This document shows positions 10,861 through 20,240 of a DNA stretch of 64,000 bases, piece by piece. A model generated the notes under the pieces. The model searched no databases, was not told where the DNA came from, and saw only the letters and a program-made list of their open reading frames with translations. Position 1 is the stretch's first letter; each line of letters opens with the position of its first letter. This DNA is from Fragum whitleyi (Eukaryota; Mollusca; Bivalvia; Cardiida; Cardiidae): NCBI GenBank assembly GCA_948146395.1, contig OX411544.1:32942457-33006456 (forward strand), written 5' to 3'. A program made the translations under genes and the position numbers.

Positions 10861-11115
10861 CCTAGGTCCCTCCATTTTTGAAATATTATGCAACTGTAAC
10901 TGTATGGTAAGATTAAGTTGTGAAATAGTTTGACTGAGATTATATTTTGAATTTTCAGCGTCCATTGTCGCCGCTATTATATCACTCTCTGCACTCTGTA
11001 ACTGTTGTTCTAAAGTCGTGATCTGTAGTGATGTGTTTTGTTCTAGACGCGCAAGCTTATCTGATAAATCTGTTAATATTTTCAGTGTACTGTTTCCTCC
11101 CTCGAATCTTGCTAT
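10861..11115 (-). CDS. Shared exon 5: glycosylated coiled-coil stalk
   Basis: A phase 0-0 exon of 85 codons (residues 305-389). The acceptor is TTTTACAG/ATA and the donor CCTAGG/GTAAGTATA. The sequence is a long amphipathic helix with Leu/Ile spacing typical of a coiled coil (for example DKLARLEQ, TTLEQQLQ, ISQLNLTIQL), so the protein probably forms oligomers through this stalk. Five N-glycosylation sequons occur here (N312, N331, N363, N372, N381), as expected on the outside of the cell. The last five residues are MEGPR, and exon 6 begins GPQGVA, so a short Gly-X-Y stretch spans the junction. Confidence 0.87.
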
Positions 11116-11299
11116 CTGTAAAATTACAAGTCAATTAATTAATTAATTTACAAGCATTAATTGAAATTCATAAATGCAGATGCAACTGATAATTTTCTGT
11201 TAGACCTTGACTCGAAATATAGAGAACCTGTGTTCAAGATGAAAATGTTTGTAAAACTCTTAAAAAAAGGTATTCCCCTCCCTATGTGCACATATATCA

Positions 11300-11371
11300 A
11301 TGGCTCAGTGTGAAACTATTGTAACTGCCTCTATGTTTATAGGCAGTTACAACTGTTTTGCACTGAGCCAT
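11300..11371. repeat. H1 palindromic hairpin (copy 3)
   Basis: ATGGCTCAGTGTGAAAC ... TTTTGCACTGAGCCAT with TTGTAACTGCCT / AGGCAGTTACAA inside. It lies in the intron between exons 5 and 4. Confidence 0.87.
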
Positions 11372-11514
11372 TGCTTTCTAAAAAGTTGTGATTGTTTTGT
11401 CATTTAGATTAAAGGCAGACCTTTAAAAAGTTAAAATTTCATAATCAGCCAAAATCATCGTAGCCTGTCAAAATAATGCATATTTCACAATAGTTGTAGT
11501 TTGATCTACATCTA

Positions 11515-11700
11515 TTTATTTTACATGAATTGGGAAACAAGTTCTTTTATCTTAATATAATCCCTCTCATTTCTGTAGAATAAATCAGTACTCACGACAA
11601 ATGTGTGGGCCAACAAACGAACCAAGACTGATAGCATCTCCTGAGAATCTAGTCGGGACCTCTTGGTCAAGAGGTTGATTCACCTCTTAACCATGGACAC
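11515..11700 (-). mobile_element. SINE-B copy (tRNA-derived, degraded)
   Basis: Shares GGGAAACAAGTTCTT, TAATCCCTCT and GTGTGGGCCAA with the clearer copy at 40150-40372. The tRNA-like head at about 11640-11700 is degenerate. Confidence 0.6.
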
Positions 11701-11756
11701 CACATAGTTTATTAACTAATTTATATCCAGCTTAGTCAACATTAAAGATGCCCTAA

Positions 11757-12005
11757 TTTGAATTTGTTTGTTTGTACGGGGTTTGACACCACTTTCAACG
11801 TTTGTACAGTTATGTTGTGGAAACTGATACACCCTTCCATGGTTTCCGGTCATTTCTCACACCAGTACAACAACATTTCATCTGAGCATCAGATGCTTAT
11901 TCCACACAGATGTACAATATATCAAATGTCCATTGTTGGGATACATATGACTAGTGTCACATCGACTTTAGTAGTATGTCTGATGAAAGTTGGACAAGCC
12001 AGGGT
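11757..12005 (-). mobile_element. SINE-A body fragment (old)
   Basis: Matches SINE-A words in order: TTTGTTTGT, GGGGTTT, CACTTTCAACG, CATTTCTCACACCAGTAC. The match fades after about 11900. Confidence 0.45.
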
Positions 12006-12170
12006 ATGATCACACAACCCCCCAGGATTCACAGCTCAATGTATGTGTTACTTACTTAGGTAGCCATGCTTGCCCCAAATGTTGTTAGATGTTATTGTAA
12101 CAAATAAACAACCAGACAAAGCTTCAACCATATGTCTATGAAATATTAATTAATTATAAAAATGTCCTAC

Positions 12171-12241
12171 CACTTCCTCCATATTATCCAACTCTTGAGA
12201 CAACTGTTGTACTTTAGGGGACAGAGCTGCTGCAGCATCAT
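12171..12241 (-). CDS. Shared exon 4: start of the extracellular coiled coil
   Basis: A 71-nt exon joining phase 1 to phase 0. Its first two bases complete Asp281, and it encodes residues 282-304. The run begins with Ala residues and continues with a heptad-like pattern of Leu, Val and Met (KVQQLSQELDNMEEV), placing the beginning of the coiled-coil stalk a few residues outside the membrane. The acceptor is CTTACTTTCAG/AT and the donor is GAAGTG/GTAGGA, the latter weaker than the others. The exon is too short to stand alone; its reality rests on the matching phases on both sides and on the smooth continuation of the coiled-coil pattern into exon 5. Confidence 0.82.
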
Positions 12242-12589
12242 CTGAAAGTAAGAATAATCATAATACAATAATTAGTTTCTTTCATGCTTTTTGGTGAATT
12301 AAAGAGAAAAGTAGATAGATTATCATTTGGTTATAGCCAAAGCAGTGATATGGACAAAAGGTTTTACCATGCATTTGTTCATTTCAGCCTTTTTGTAAAG
12401 CTGTCATTAAAACCATGACATCATGATATTGCTTAGTAATCACATAGCAAAATGTTGGAGTTTAAGAGAATTGATCTTGGAATTTTAATATCTGGCATTA
12501 ACAAAATAATAGTGCTTTTTTTGTGTACTATTAGTAATTCCATATTTATACAAAGAAAAGTCTGAAGAGCCAAACAGAGTGAAAAGTTG

Positions 12590-12845
12590 GTCTTCTATAT
12601 TGGGTTTAACAACTTTTCAGACATATCATCGCGGATATTTCTTGCACCAGCACTACCATTACATTCATACCTAGCCTCCAGCTTTTATCATACCTAGGTT
12701 TTCAAAAATTAATCTTTTTGTTGAAAAACAAATGTCAGAAAGAATATGTGCTGTCACCAGTGATCATACCCATGACATCTGTGATCAAAGCTTTCGAGTC
12801 TGATGCACTTCCAAATGCACTATGATAACGGCCACCTCAATCTGA
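12590..12845 (-). mobile_element. SINE-A copy with recognisable head
   Basis: Body words TTTCTTGCACCAGCACTACC and CTAGCCTCCAGCTTTTATC are followed by AAACAAATGTCAGAAAGAAT and a tRNA-like head (GTGCTGTCACCAGTGATCAT ... ACGGCC). Diverged, minus strand. Confidence 0.6.
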
Positions 12846-12974
12846 TCAGTCTTAACTCTTAAATATGTGAACTGCTTATAGTTACTGATCAGTGACATAC
12901 TATAGTTACTTACTTTCTAAGAAAGATTTGTAAGGTAGTCCGCAAAATGGTTGTGCTTTACCAGAGATACAAAT

Positions 12975-13145
12975 AGAGGTGGTATTTTGGATTTTAGATA
13001 AAAATATTTCAATCATTATAGCACCAAACCAATTTTGTTGGTACTCATTTGAATTGTCTCGCAGAGACAATTCAAATGAGTACCCACAACATATGATTTC
13101 ATTGAGAAATGAAGGTTTTAGACTTGCTTGATCTCCTAATATCTG
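12975..13145. repeat. H3 palindromic element (copy 1)
   Basis: The core at 13036-13090 is an almost perfect hairpin: TGGTACTCATTTGAATTGTC / GACAATTCAAATGAGTACCC. Outer flanks AGAGGTGGTA and TTTCATTGAGAAAT recur at the other copies. It sits about 130 bp from exon 3 in the downstream intron. Confidence 0.82.
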
Positions 13146-13274
13146 TACCTATGCTTTCATCCACCAATCTAATTGTTGAAATGTAGTCAATTACACACTC
13201 ATATTATGAAACTACTCAATTTTGATTGATTTAGAAAGTTCCTGTCGTCAGATAAAAAGAGAAAACTAACTTAC

Positions 13275-13471
13275 CATCAGCATTTATTGAGGCAATGACA
13301 GCATATATACTAACAGCTATGGCAGCACAACTGATGACGACGAAAATGATGAGAGCACATTGTAAACAGCGGATTTGTCTCTTTAATGATTCGTTATTAT
13401 CTCCCTTTACTTTACTGTATATACTGGGCATGGATTGGGTCATACCATCATATAGGGGATTTACTCTTTTT
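13275..13471 (-). CDS. Shared exon 3: NPLY motif and the transmembrane helix
   Basis: Encodes residues 216-280 plus one base of Asp281. The acceptor AATTTTCAG/A supplies the third base of Arg215; the donor GATG/GTAAGTTAG is strong. The exon opens with KRVNPLYDG, an NPxY motif of the type read by PTB domains and clathrin adaptors, at 219-222. It then runs through a basic stretch (SLKRQIR) into a hydrophobic helix of about 28 residues at 250-277, rich in Ile, Val and Ala and with three Cys (CLQC and SC). The basic residues sit on the N-terminal side of the helix, which argues for a cytoplasmic N-terminus. The 5' half of this exon belongs to a four-copy tandem array that extends into the upstream intron, where the other copies are decayed. 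Confidence 0.88.
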
Positions 13472-13755
13472 CTGAAAATTTAGTTATTAATTTGCTTTAA
13501 TTTACTGTAAAAACATGACATGGATAAGGTTAGACCATTATAAAGGGAGATAATTTGTTGTTTAAAAGTTGTAATTATATCCCTTTACTTTACTCTACAC
13601 ATTTGGCATGGATTGGATCATACCACCATAAAGGGGGTTAACTTTCTTTCTTAAAATATGAAGTTATAAATTTCCTTTACTTAACTGAATATACTAAGCA
13701 TGGATTAGGTCATACAATCATAAAGGAGGTTTACTTGCTTTCTGAAAGAATATTT
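13395..13755 (-). repeat. Four-copy tandem array containing the 5' half of exon 3
   Basis: The landmark GCATGG (ACATGG in one copy), followed by a diverged ATTGGGTCATACC-type sequence, recurs at 13428, 13518, 13606 and 13698, giving units of 88-92 bp. The first copy is the start of functional exon 3. The other three lie in the intron upstream of it on the minus strand. The copy at about 13668-13755 keeps an acceptor-like TTTCAG and a readable KQVNLLYDC but has a stop at the Gln codon. The copy at 13579-13665 reads KKVNPLYGG and then a stop, and has lost the CAG. The copy near 13498-13575 is more degenerate. These look like pseudo-exons left by tandem duplication. Confidence 0.75.
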
Positions 13756-13799
13756 TCATGTTTTTACAATGATGGATGGCCCATGGCTTTATAATTCTT

Positions 13800-14893
13800 A
13801 ACAAGAGGCCCAAGAGGGCCTGTATCGCTCCACTGGCTTTACAATCTCAAGACTTTCATTAAATAAAGCTTACTTTAAATGAATACATTAACACTCCGAA
13901 ATCTCCTAAGACCTATTTAATAATGATTTACTGGTTCTGGTCCATATTGCACCAAAATACTCAATCACAATGAACTTGCAACCCTTTACCCATCTTATTA
14001 AAACATAAGGTTCAGAAGGAGATGTCGTTCAAAGATTTCGGGCTCAAAATAGGCCCCTCCTGCAACGCCCATATTTATGGACCAATCAAAATTTCTTGAA
14101 CAATTTAAGTAAATAGTCACCCAAGAAACATTCTGGTAAAGTTTCATTGAAATTGGCTGTGTGGTTCCGGAGGAGATATCGTTCAAAGATTTTGGCCTCA
14201 AAATAAGCCCCACTTTGCCACGCCCATATATATGGGCCAATCAAAATTTAGCAAATAATTTTTGAAGAAGAGACACACAAGGAACATTCTGGTAAAGTTT
14301 CATTGAAATCAGCCAAGTGGTTCAGGAGAAAATGTCACTCAAAAATTTCAGGCTCAAAATAGGCCCCGCCCTGCCACGCCCATATATATGGGCCAATCAA
14401 AATTTCTTGAACAATTTAATTAAAGAGTCACCAAGGAAACATTCTGTTAAAGTTTCATTGAAATCGGCCCAGCGGTTCAGGAGGAGATGTCGTTCAAAGA
14501 TTACGGGCTCAAAATAAGCCCCGCCCTTCCACGCCCATATTTATGGACCAATCAAAATTTCTTGAACAATTTAAGTAAAGGGTAACCCAAGGATAATGCA
14601 TGCCAAGTTTCATTGAAATCGGCCCAAGAATTTGCGAGGAGAAGATTTTTAAAGATTTCAAAGTGAAAAAATGCCATGCCCTGCCACGCCCATATTTGGG
14701 GGCCAATCAAAATTCTTTGAACAATTTAAGAAGAGGGCCACGCAAGGATCATTTCTACCAAGTTGGTTTGGGAGGAGAAGATGTTTATAGAAAAAGTTTA
14801 CGCACGGATGGACGCACACACACACTCACGGACGCACGACAGACACTCTGCAATGACAATAGCTTGCAGGCCTTCGGCCAGTGGAGCTAAAAA
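13800..14893 (+). mobile_element. Pearl-like element P1 with 155-bp core repeats
   Basis: Begins AACAAGAGGCCCAAGAGGGC (a GGCCC/GGGCC hairpin), then CGCTCCACTGGC; ends GCCAGTGGAGCTAAAAA, so the subterminal sequences pair. The landmark CCAATCAAA recurs at 14082, 14237, 14393, 14548 and 14703. The stretch before the end is rich in GGACGCAC. It lies in the intron between exons 2 and 3. Open frames inside it are non-coding by-products. Confidence 0.85.
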
Positions 14894-15109
14894 TTATGAA
14901 CCAAGATGACACGAAATATCTTAAAATTGTATTTCAATACGTAAAATTTATAAATTACACCCTTGCTTTCCTAGAATCTTTATAAAAAGGTTACTTTTAT
15001 AATTGGCATTGAAAAGAAAGCCAATCAAGCAACAGAGAAATTTGAGGCGAGATATCAATAAAGAGCTTGTTGTTAAAAGACATGCATTGAAAAGACTTTG
15101 AGGTAAAGA

Positions 15110-15275
15110 TAAGAGGTGGTAAAGCCAGTCTAAAATCTATATTTCTCAATGAAACCCTGTGTTGTTGGTACTCATTTGAATCGTCTTGATAAGAAGATTA
15201 CAATGAGTATCCACAACATGGGATTTGTGCAAGTACAGTTGAAATAATCATACTTGAGATCCAAAATACCCCCTC
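15110..15275. repeat. H3 palindromic element (copy 2)
   Basis: AGAGGTGGTAAAG and TTTCTCAATGAAAC lead into GTTGGTACTCATTTGAATCG, answered by ATGAGTATCCACAACA. Right terminus includes CCCCTCTA. Confidence 0.75.
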
Positions 15276-15469
15276 TATCAGTAGCTTTTGGACACATACT
15301 AAAGTATCAAATATGGTACCAGTATAGCTTTGAAATAAATGAGACATTTTAGCTTCAAATTTTGATCATTGATAGATGAACCAATGTTGAAAACATATTG
15401 CCTAACTTATCATCAATGCTGAAGCATAAAAAGACCATACAAACAGTATTTTCATGAAGAAATAACTAC

Positions 15470-15722
15470 CTTTTGTCTGACTGGTTAATAATATTTGCCA
15501 TATCACCATGCTCTGAGACAATATCTGTAGCTGCTCCAGACCCTGATGACTGGTATTCTGACCTTGAATCGATTCCGCTATCATGTGGTATAGGTTTAAT
15601 AATGCTCTTGCGTCCCCCTGGTAGTTCCTCATACTGGTGTCCGTAGTCTGCGTAATCATACTCTTTAGGGTTTTGTCGATTGTTCATTCCATCTATGTGT
15701 ACATTTTCAAGGTCACCCACAC
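15470..15722 (-). CDS. Shared exon 2: cytoplasmic tail with tyrosine cluster and DSGIDS
   Basis: This is the common acceptor exon for the three first exons. The acceptor is CTACTTTCAG/GT and the first two bases complete a Gly codon. It encodes residues 132-214 of isoform A plus two bases of Arg215; the donor AAAAG/GTAGTT is phase 2. Visible motifs: YDYADYGHQYEEL at 152-164, an acidic tyrosine cluster ending in YxxL; and HDSGIDSRS at 177-185, which contains DSGxxS, the consensus bound by the F-box protein beta-TrCP when both serines are phosphorylated. No hydrophobic stretch; Gly/Ser/Asp-rich, probably disordered. All isoforms carry it, so any regulation through these motifs would be common to the three promoters. 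Function is inferred from motifs only. Confidence 0.87.
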
Positions 15723-15988
15723 CTGAAAGTAGACAGGTGCAACAAATTGATATCAAAATTAAACATAGTAAAATCAAAACTAGTGTTGGGCAATTGGAAT
15801 CAAATCATAATCAATAATTGGTTTTTAGTTGGAAGAATAAATCAACTATGGATTGATTGTATAATAGTTTTCTTAGAAATTAATAATACAGCACTCCAAG
15901 TATCATCCTTCGAAGAATAGAATGTGAAAGTTCAGTTAAAACTAATAACCTAAAGACTTACTTCAGAATTTTCTACTTACTTCATGAA

Positions 15989-16056
15989 TTAGCATGAAAC
16001 AGTTGTAACTGCCTATAAACATATAGGCAGTTACAACTGTTTTCATGCTGAGCCAT
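15989..16056. repeat. H1 palindromic hairpin (copy 4)
   Basis: GCATGAAACAGTTGTAACTG with CAGTTACAACTGTTTTCATG and loop CCTATAAACATATAGG. The left terminus lacks the GGCTCA word; the right keeps CTGAGCCAT. In the intron between first exon A and exon 2. Confidence 0.87.
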
Positions 16057-16763
16057 CAACCTGATGTCAGTTTTGAAAACAAGATATAATGGCTTTCATT
16101 TATGTATAAGGAACTGATTTATCGATTATGAAATTTCTTAGTTGCTTACACAATCATAGCAAAACCTACTGATTATCAATTATAATTGATTATTCTGCCC
16201 ATCACTAATGGAAACTAGTTATACCAGGAGAGTCAACTCTGGTTAGCATGCATAGCAAGGGGCACAAGACCTGAACGACCCAGGGAAACATTTTACATAT
16301 GGTTTATGGTATCATCATAAAATTGCTTTGAATCAATGCATTTGCTTAGTCAATATTGATTCTGTAACTGTGAGCTCTAAATAGAATCAATTCATACTAA
16401 CAGTAAAGCTCAAGAATAAATTTCATGGTTTGGTCTTGCCAGTATTGTCGTTTTTTGGGAAAAATTTTAAAATCAAAATAAACTACTACTTCCCGTTAAT
16501 TAAAGCTGTCAACCAACATATTTTGTGATTTTATACTTAAAAAAGTTCATAATTGTATTTAACAATTTTATGACCACTGCATTTGTATCATTTTCATGAT
16601 CTTGATACTATAGTACCTGGAAAACAAGACATCAACATAATTGATAAACAGTGTATCATCTATACAAATTGAATAAAGATTCAAAACAAGAAACATATTT
16701 ATTTTCTTTTTCTTTTGGTATTTCTCGATAAATTATGCAAGATATTCTTTTCCATATACCTAC

Positions 16764-17154
16764 CATAAGATTCATTTGACGTCTGTTTCAGAAATGTACA
16801 ACATTGTGTGGGTGTTTTAGGCAGTAGGGGGCTCATACTTGTACTACCAAGTAACATGGACTGATCCATAGTCGTATAGCCTAGCCCACGCGGAGCAAAC
16901 TGTCCATCAGATATACAATGATAGGTAGGAGACATTGAAAACTGGGTCGGACTTTGAGACATTTCTGGTTGTATGAGATAACTCCGAGATGAATTCATTT
17001 CCGTCTGATCCAATGATAGTTTGCGACACAATTTTGCACAATCTATCCTTCTTTGATCCAGAGATAGCTTTCGCGTGATATTATTGTTATTGAAGTTTGC
17101 TGGATCAAATGACAGTTTAAGTCCATTTGGCACTTCTCTTTTTCTACTAGCCAT
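16764..17154 (-). CDS. First coding exon A (130 residues plus one base), with a 16-residue repeat
   Basis: The longest first exon, giving the 491-residue isoform. The ATG at 17154 has A at -3 and G at +4; an in-frame TAG lies ten codons upstream (17182-17184). The donor TATG/GTAGGTAT at 16764/16763 is phase 1; a second GT four bases further on would be phase 2 and would not fit exon 2. The N-terminal part carries three copies of a 16-residue unit: KLSFD at 13-17, RKLSLDQ at 28-34 and RKLSLDQ at 44-50. The last two are basic-x-x-Ser sites resembling PKA-type sites. The rest is Ser/Thr/Pro/Met-rich (several SP or TP pairs) with no hydrophobic segment, so it is probably a disordered cytosolic tail. 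The intron to exon 2 is only about 1.04 kb, so this promoter is the most proximal. Confidence 0.82.
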
Positions 17155-17872
17155 GTTGTTTATGCAATAATGGAACTCCTCCTAAACTTCTATCATGAAA
17201 ATGATCAAATAAAAGATTTCTCTTTGATTTGGAGAAATTTCAAGACAGCCTTAAGCTTTGCTTAAAATTTCATAACTCTTACCATAGGCTGAATCAAGAA
17301 AGTTCTTAAATTGACAGGACGTATAAATAGAGGATATTGAATGAGTGGTCATTGAATACCGAATTGATTAAATAATAAATAAAATTTAATAAATAATGTA
17401 TTTTATGAGCACAAATTGTTATATTGTATTTATGATATGACCCAAATTTTTGCCAAAATTCTTGAAATTCAACATTTCCATTTTCTGCGAAACTTTTAAC
17501 GCCATTTAGAACTGACGTCAATATATATACATTATGACGTCATTTTTGCAGTTACAAAATAGCTTTGCTATTTGCTCTGAGTTCATTTGCATAGTTATTC
17601 TACTAGTGTAATAACACTCATGTATTATTAAAAATATTCAAGGGGGCTATTTCACTCCTGCGACGTAGGTCATACTATAAAAGAAGGATAAGCTGCTTTG
17701 CACATACAACAAGAAATGTTGCAAACATTTATGACCCCTATAAGAGCAGGTCAATTGCATATTTCTTGTCAATTAACAAAGGGAAATAACTCAAATTATA
17801 TGAAGTTATTTTGTGCACTTCACTTCTACTCAGTGGGATCTTATCCACCTGTGAAGTTTCATGATTCTAGCT

Positions 17873-18115
17873 AGAATTTGAATTTGAATTGGGTTTTTAC
17901 GTGGCTTTCAACAATCTCTCAGTTATATTGCGACGACTGGAGCACCTAACGATGGATTCCTGGTATTTCTCACATCAGAACTACCATCACATCCCTTTCC
18001 TAGCCTCCAGTTGCTATTTCACATAGGTTTACGATTATCTACCCATTGGTGGAAGACAAATGTCGGAAAGGATAAGTGCCACGGCCGAGGATCGAACCCG
18101 AGCGAATGATTCTAG
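17873..18115 (-). mobile_element. SINE-A copy
   Basis: Minus-strand copy with GGGTTTTTACGTGGCTTTCA, CCTAGCCTCCAGTTGCTATT, CCCATTGGTGGAAGACAAAT and a truncated head (AGGATCGAACCCGAG). It is flanked by an ATTCTAGCTAGAAT word on both sides, a possible target-site duplication. Confidence 0.75.
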
Positions 18116-19026
18116 CTAGAATACTTCTCGAAATTTAATCTGGACAAAAATGGTATATGGAAGGACTGACTGACTGACTGACGAGAAGTGCAAAGCAATA
18201 TACCCCTCTTCCTTGAAGGGGGGCATAATTCTACAGTCTGATCCACATATGTATCCTTCAAATGTACAGTTGTAAATAAGATTCTACTCCAGTAAATGAC
18301 CCACAATCATTGCCTAAAAAAATCATAATCTCTTTAAGTTTTTGTCAAGTTTTGAAATTTAGGAAATTTATTAAATAGATACTTTGATAATTGTAGGGGA
18401 TGAAAGTTAAGTCTGAGACACAATGGTAAAGTGCATTTTAATAGCGCTTGAAAAATATTTCCTGAGAATAACCGTGTGATATTTTGTCTTTTATTTCTAA
18501 AACCTTTTAACTCCAACTGAAATCAAGCTGTTGTTACAAGGTTTTACAATTAAAGAAACAATTTTGTAGAGCTATCCTCCAGCATTTACAATTACACATA
18601 ATTGAACTTTATAGTGCAATGTGCAAACAAAAACAAAATATTGTCATTACTAAATGCAAGATTTTTTCTTTAATTAAAATCTTTCTGCAAGCCAAGCTAA
18701 TTTCTTTGAATTGGCCATGAAATTTGTGTGCTCTTTCCCTTACATTTGTAGCACTTATCTCAAGAAACATACTAAACATTTAAAAGTATGTGTTTTTACT
18801 GACCTTCTTTTCCAAGAACATAAGTGTAATTTGTAAAAAGTCGCACTTGGTTTTTCATGGTACAAATATATCCAAATGATGTATATCCTACCCTTGTAAG
18901 AGTACTTATGGACATTGAACCTCGAATATAAAGGGCTTAGTATGTTTTTGATATAATGACTCATCAATTAGCTGTAAGTATAGGAAAATATAAGAACCTA
19001 TATGTTTCAAGTGTCCAAGTATATTG

Positions 19027-19325
19027 CTCAAATATGTCGAGCCCGACTAGCTCATTTGTAACACATTAGGCTATCAATTATGGGGCTATGACTCCGAACC
19101 CTGGCTTGGCCAAGTTTCATCAAACATTTAACAAAAGACAATGTGACACAAGTCAATTGTCTTCTACAAATGGGAACATAATAAGTAGAACACCTATGTG
19201 AGATAATCAGCTAGTGGCTCAAATGAAATATTGTAGTTGTACTGGTATGAGAAACTACAGAAACCATGGGTAGGTGCAACAGCTATTGAACCGAAAAACT
19301 GTCCAAATAGCTGTGGCCAGTGTGA
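19027..19325 (+). mobile_element. tRNA-derived SINE, plus strand
   Basis: A tRNA-like head (ACTAGCTCATTTGTAACACA ... GACTCCGAACCCTGG) is followed by body words related to SINE-A in sense orientation, for example CCTATGTGAGATAATCAGCT and GTACTGGTATGAGAAA. Old and diverged. Confidence 0.55.
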
Positions 19326-19445
19326 TTCAAATAGCTCGTTGGACTCTAATTTAGTTATCTGAGGTTCTGGGATCCATCAAATCCCTTCCAGATTGCTGCA
19401 TATTTATCCTTTCCAAATATATCTCCAATGAAATAAATGGAAGGC

Positions 19446-19590
19446 TACCATATTTCTTCTAATAAAAGCATCCTCCCTAATAGTAGCACCTAAATTCACA
19501 TCAAATTAAAGGGAAAGGGCCTAAAAGACATCAATTTAGATGATTTTTTCAATCCGAAAATGCATTCTAAATAAAAGCCCCCTGACCATG
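19446..19590. mobile_element. MITE-like element, family M3 (partial)
   Basis: Left terminus TACCATATTTCTTCTAATAA with AGCATCCTCCCTAATAGTAG; inner words GGGCCTAAAAG and ATAAAAGCCCCCTGACCAT match 20241-21600. The right terminus is missing. Confidence 0.6.
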
Positions 19591-20032
19591 TTATGTCTAA
19601 AATGTTGTCAAAAGTGGCATTCAACCCCATTCAAAAACTTTTATTCCAGGCTTGCTCATTTTTTCATTTGTGATCCAAATAACTTGTACATTAGGCTTGA
19701 CTTACAACTAGTTGCTTTTTCTAAAAAATTAAGTTTAGATTCTTATCAGTATTATATTATGTAACTGAGGTATATTGGAAAGGTAAGAAAATCTTCTTTA
19801 TGAATACAATAAAATTAGATCAGTTAAACTTAGAGCATTAACCCAATAAGTATTTTTACACTCTTAGTCAGTGGTTTATCATTAATTATAAGCTTTCAGG
19901 TCATTGTCGTCGAATGGGCCATATTGTACCATTGGTCCCATAATAAAGTCTACTTGTAAGGAAGCATTTTCAATGTTCCACCAATTTTGCATCATGTTTT
20001 GAAATTACAATAATTTAGATCTTTCTCATGCT

Positions 20033-20140
20033 ATTCACAGAATATTCCTGCCGCAGTAGTACACAAAGCTTTGCCAGAAAAAAGTAGACTAAGATCAGTC
20101 TGCACAGGTCTGATCTTGGCCTACAGTGCGTGTTTTCTAC
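20033..20140. repeat. H4-type fragment
   Basis: Contains AGAATATTCCTGCCGCAGTA and AAGATCAGTCTGCACAGG facing CTGATCTTGGCCTAC. No terminal repeats. Confidence 0.5.
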
Positions 20141-20240
20141 TTAATTTTAGTGGGAAAAACTTGAGTCAGACTGGATAAAATGTTTGAAAAATTGGCAATT
20201 ATATTTTGAAATAAATTTTGAAAAATCATGTAAATGTATT

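Noticed and set aside
13231..13443. Start of a shorter isoform at the internal Met of exon 3
   Set aside because: The open frame continues upstream through an in-phase acceptor to exon 2, so the internal Met is simply part of the longer protein.
14600..14890. 96-codon open frame on the plus strand
   Set aside because: It lies in the core repeats and GGACGCAC simple sequence of pearl-like P1.
17318..17326. TATA-like box for first exon A (TATTTATA on the minus strand)
   Set aside because: The match is weak and such words are frequent by chance in this AT-rich DNA; no initiator or start-site evidence.
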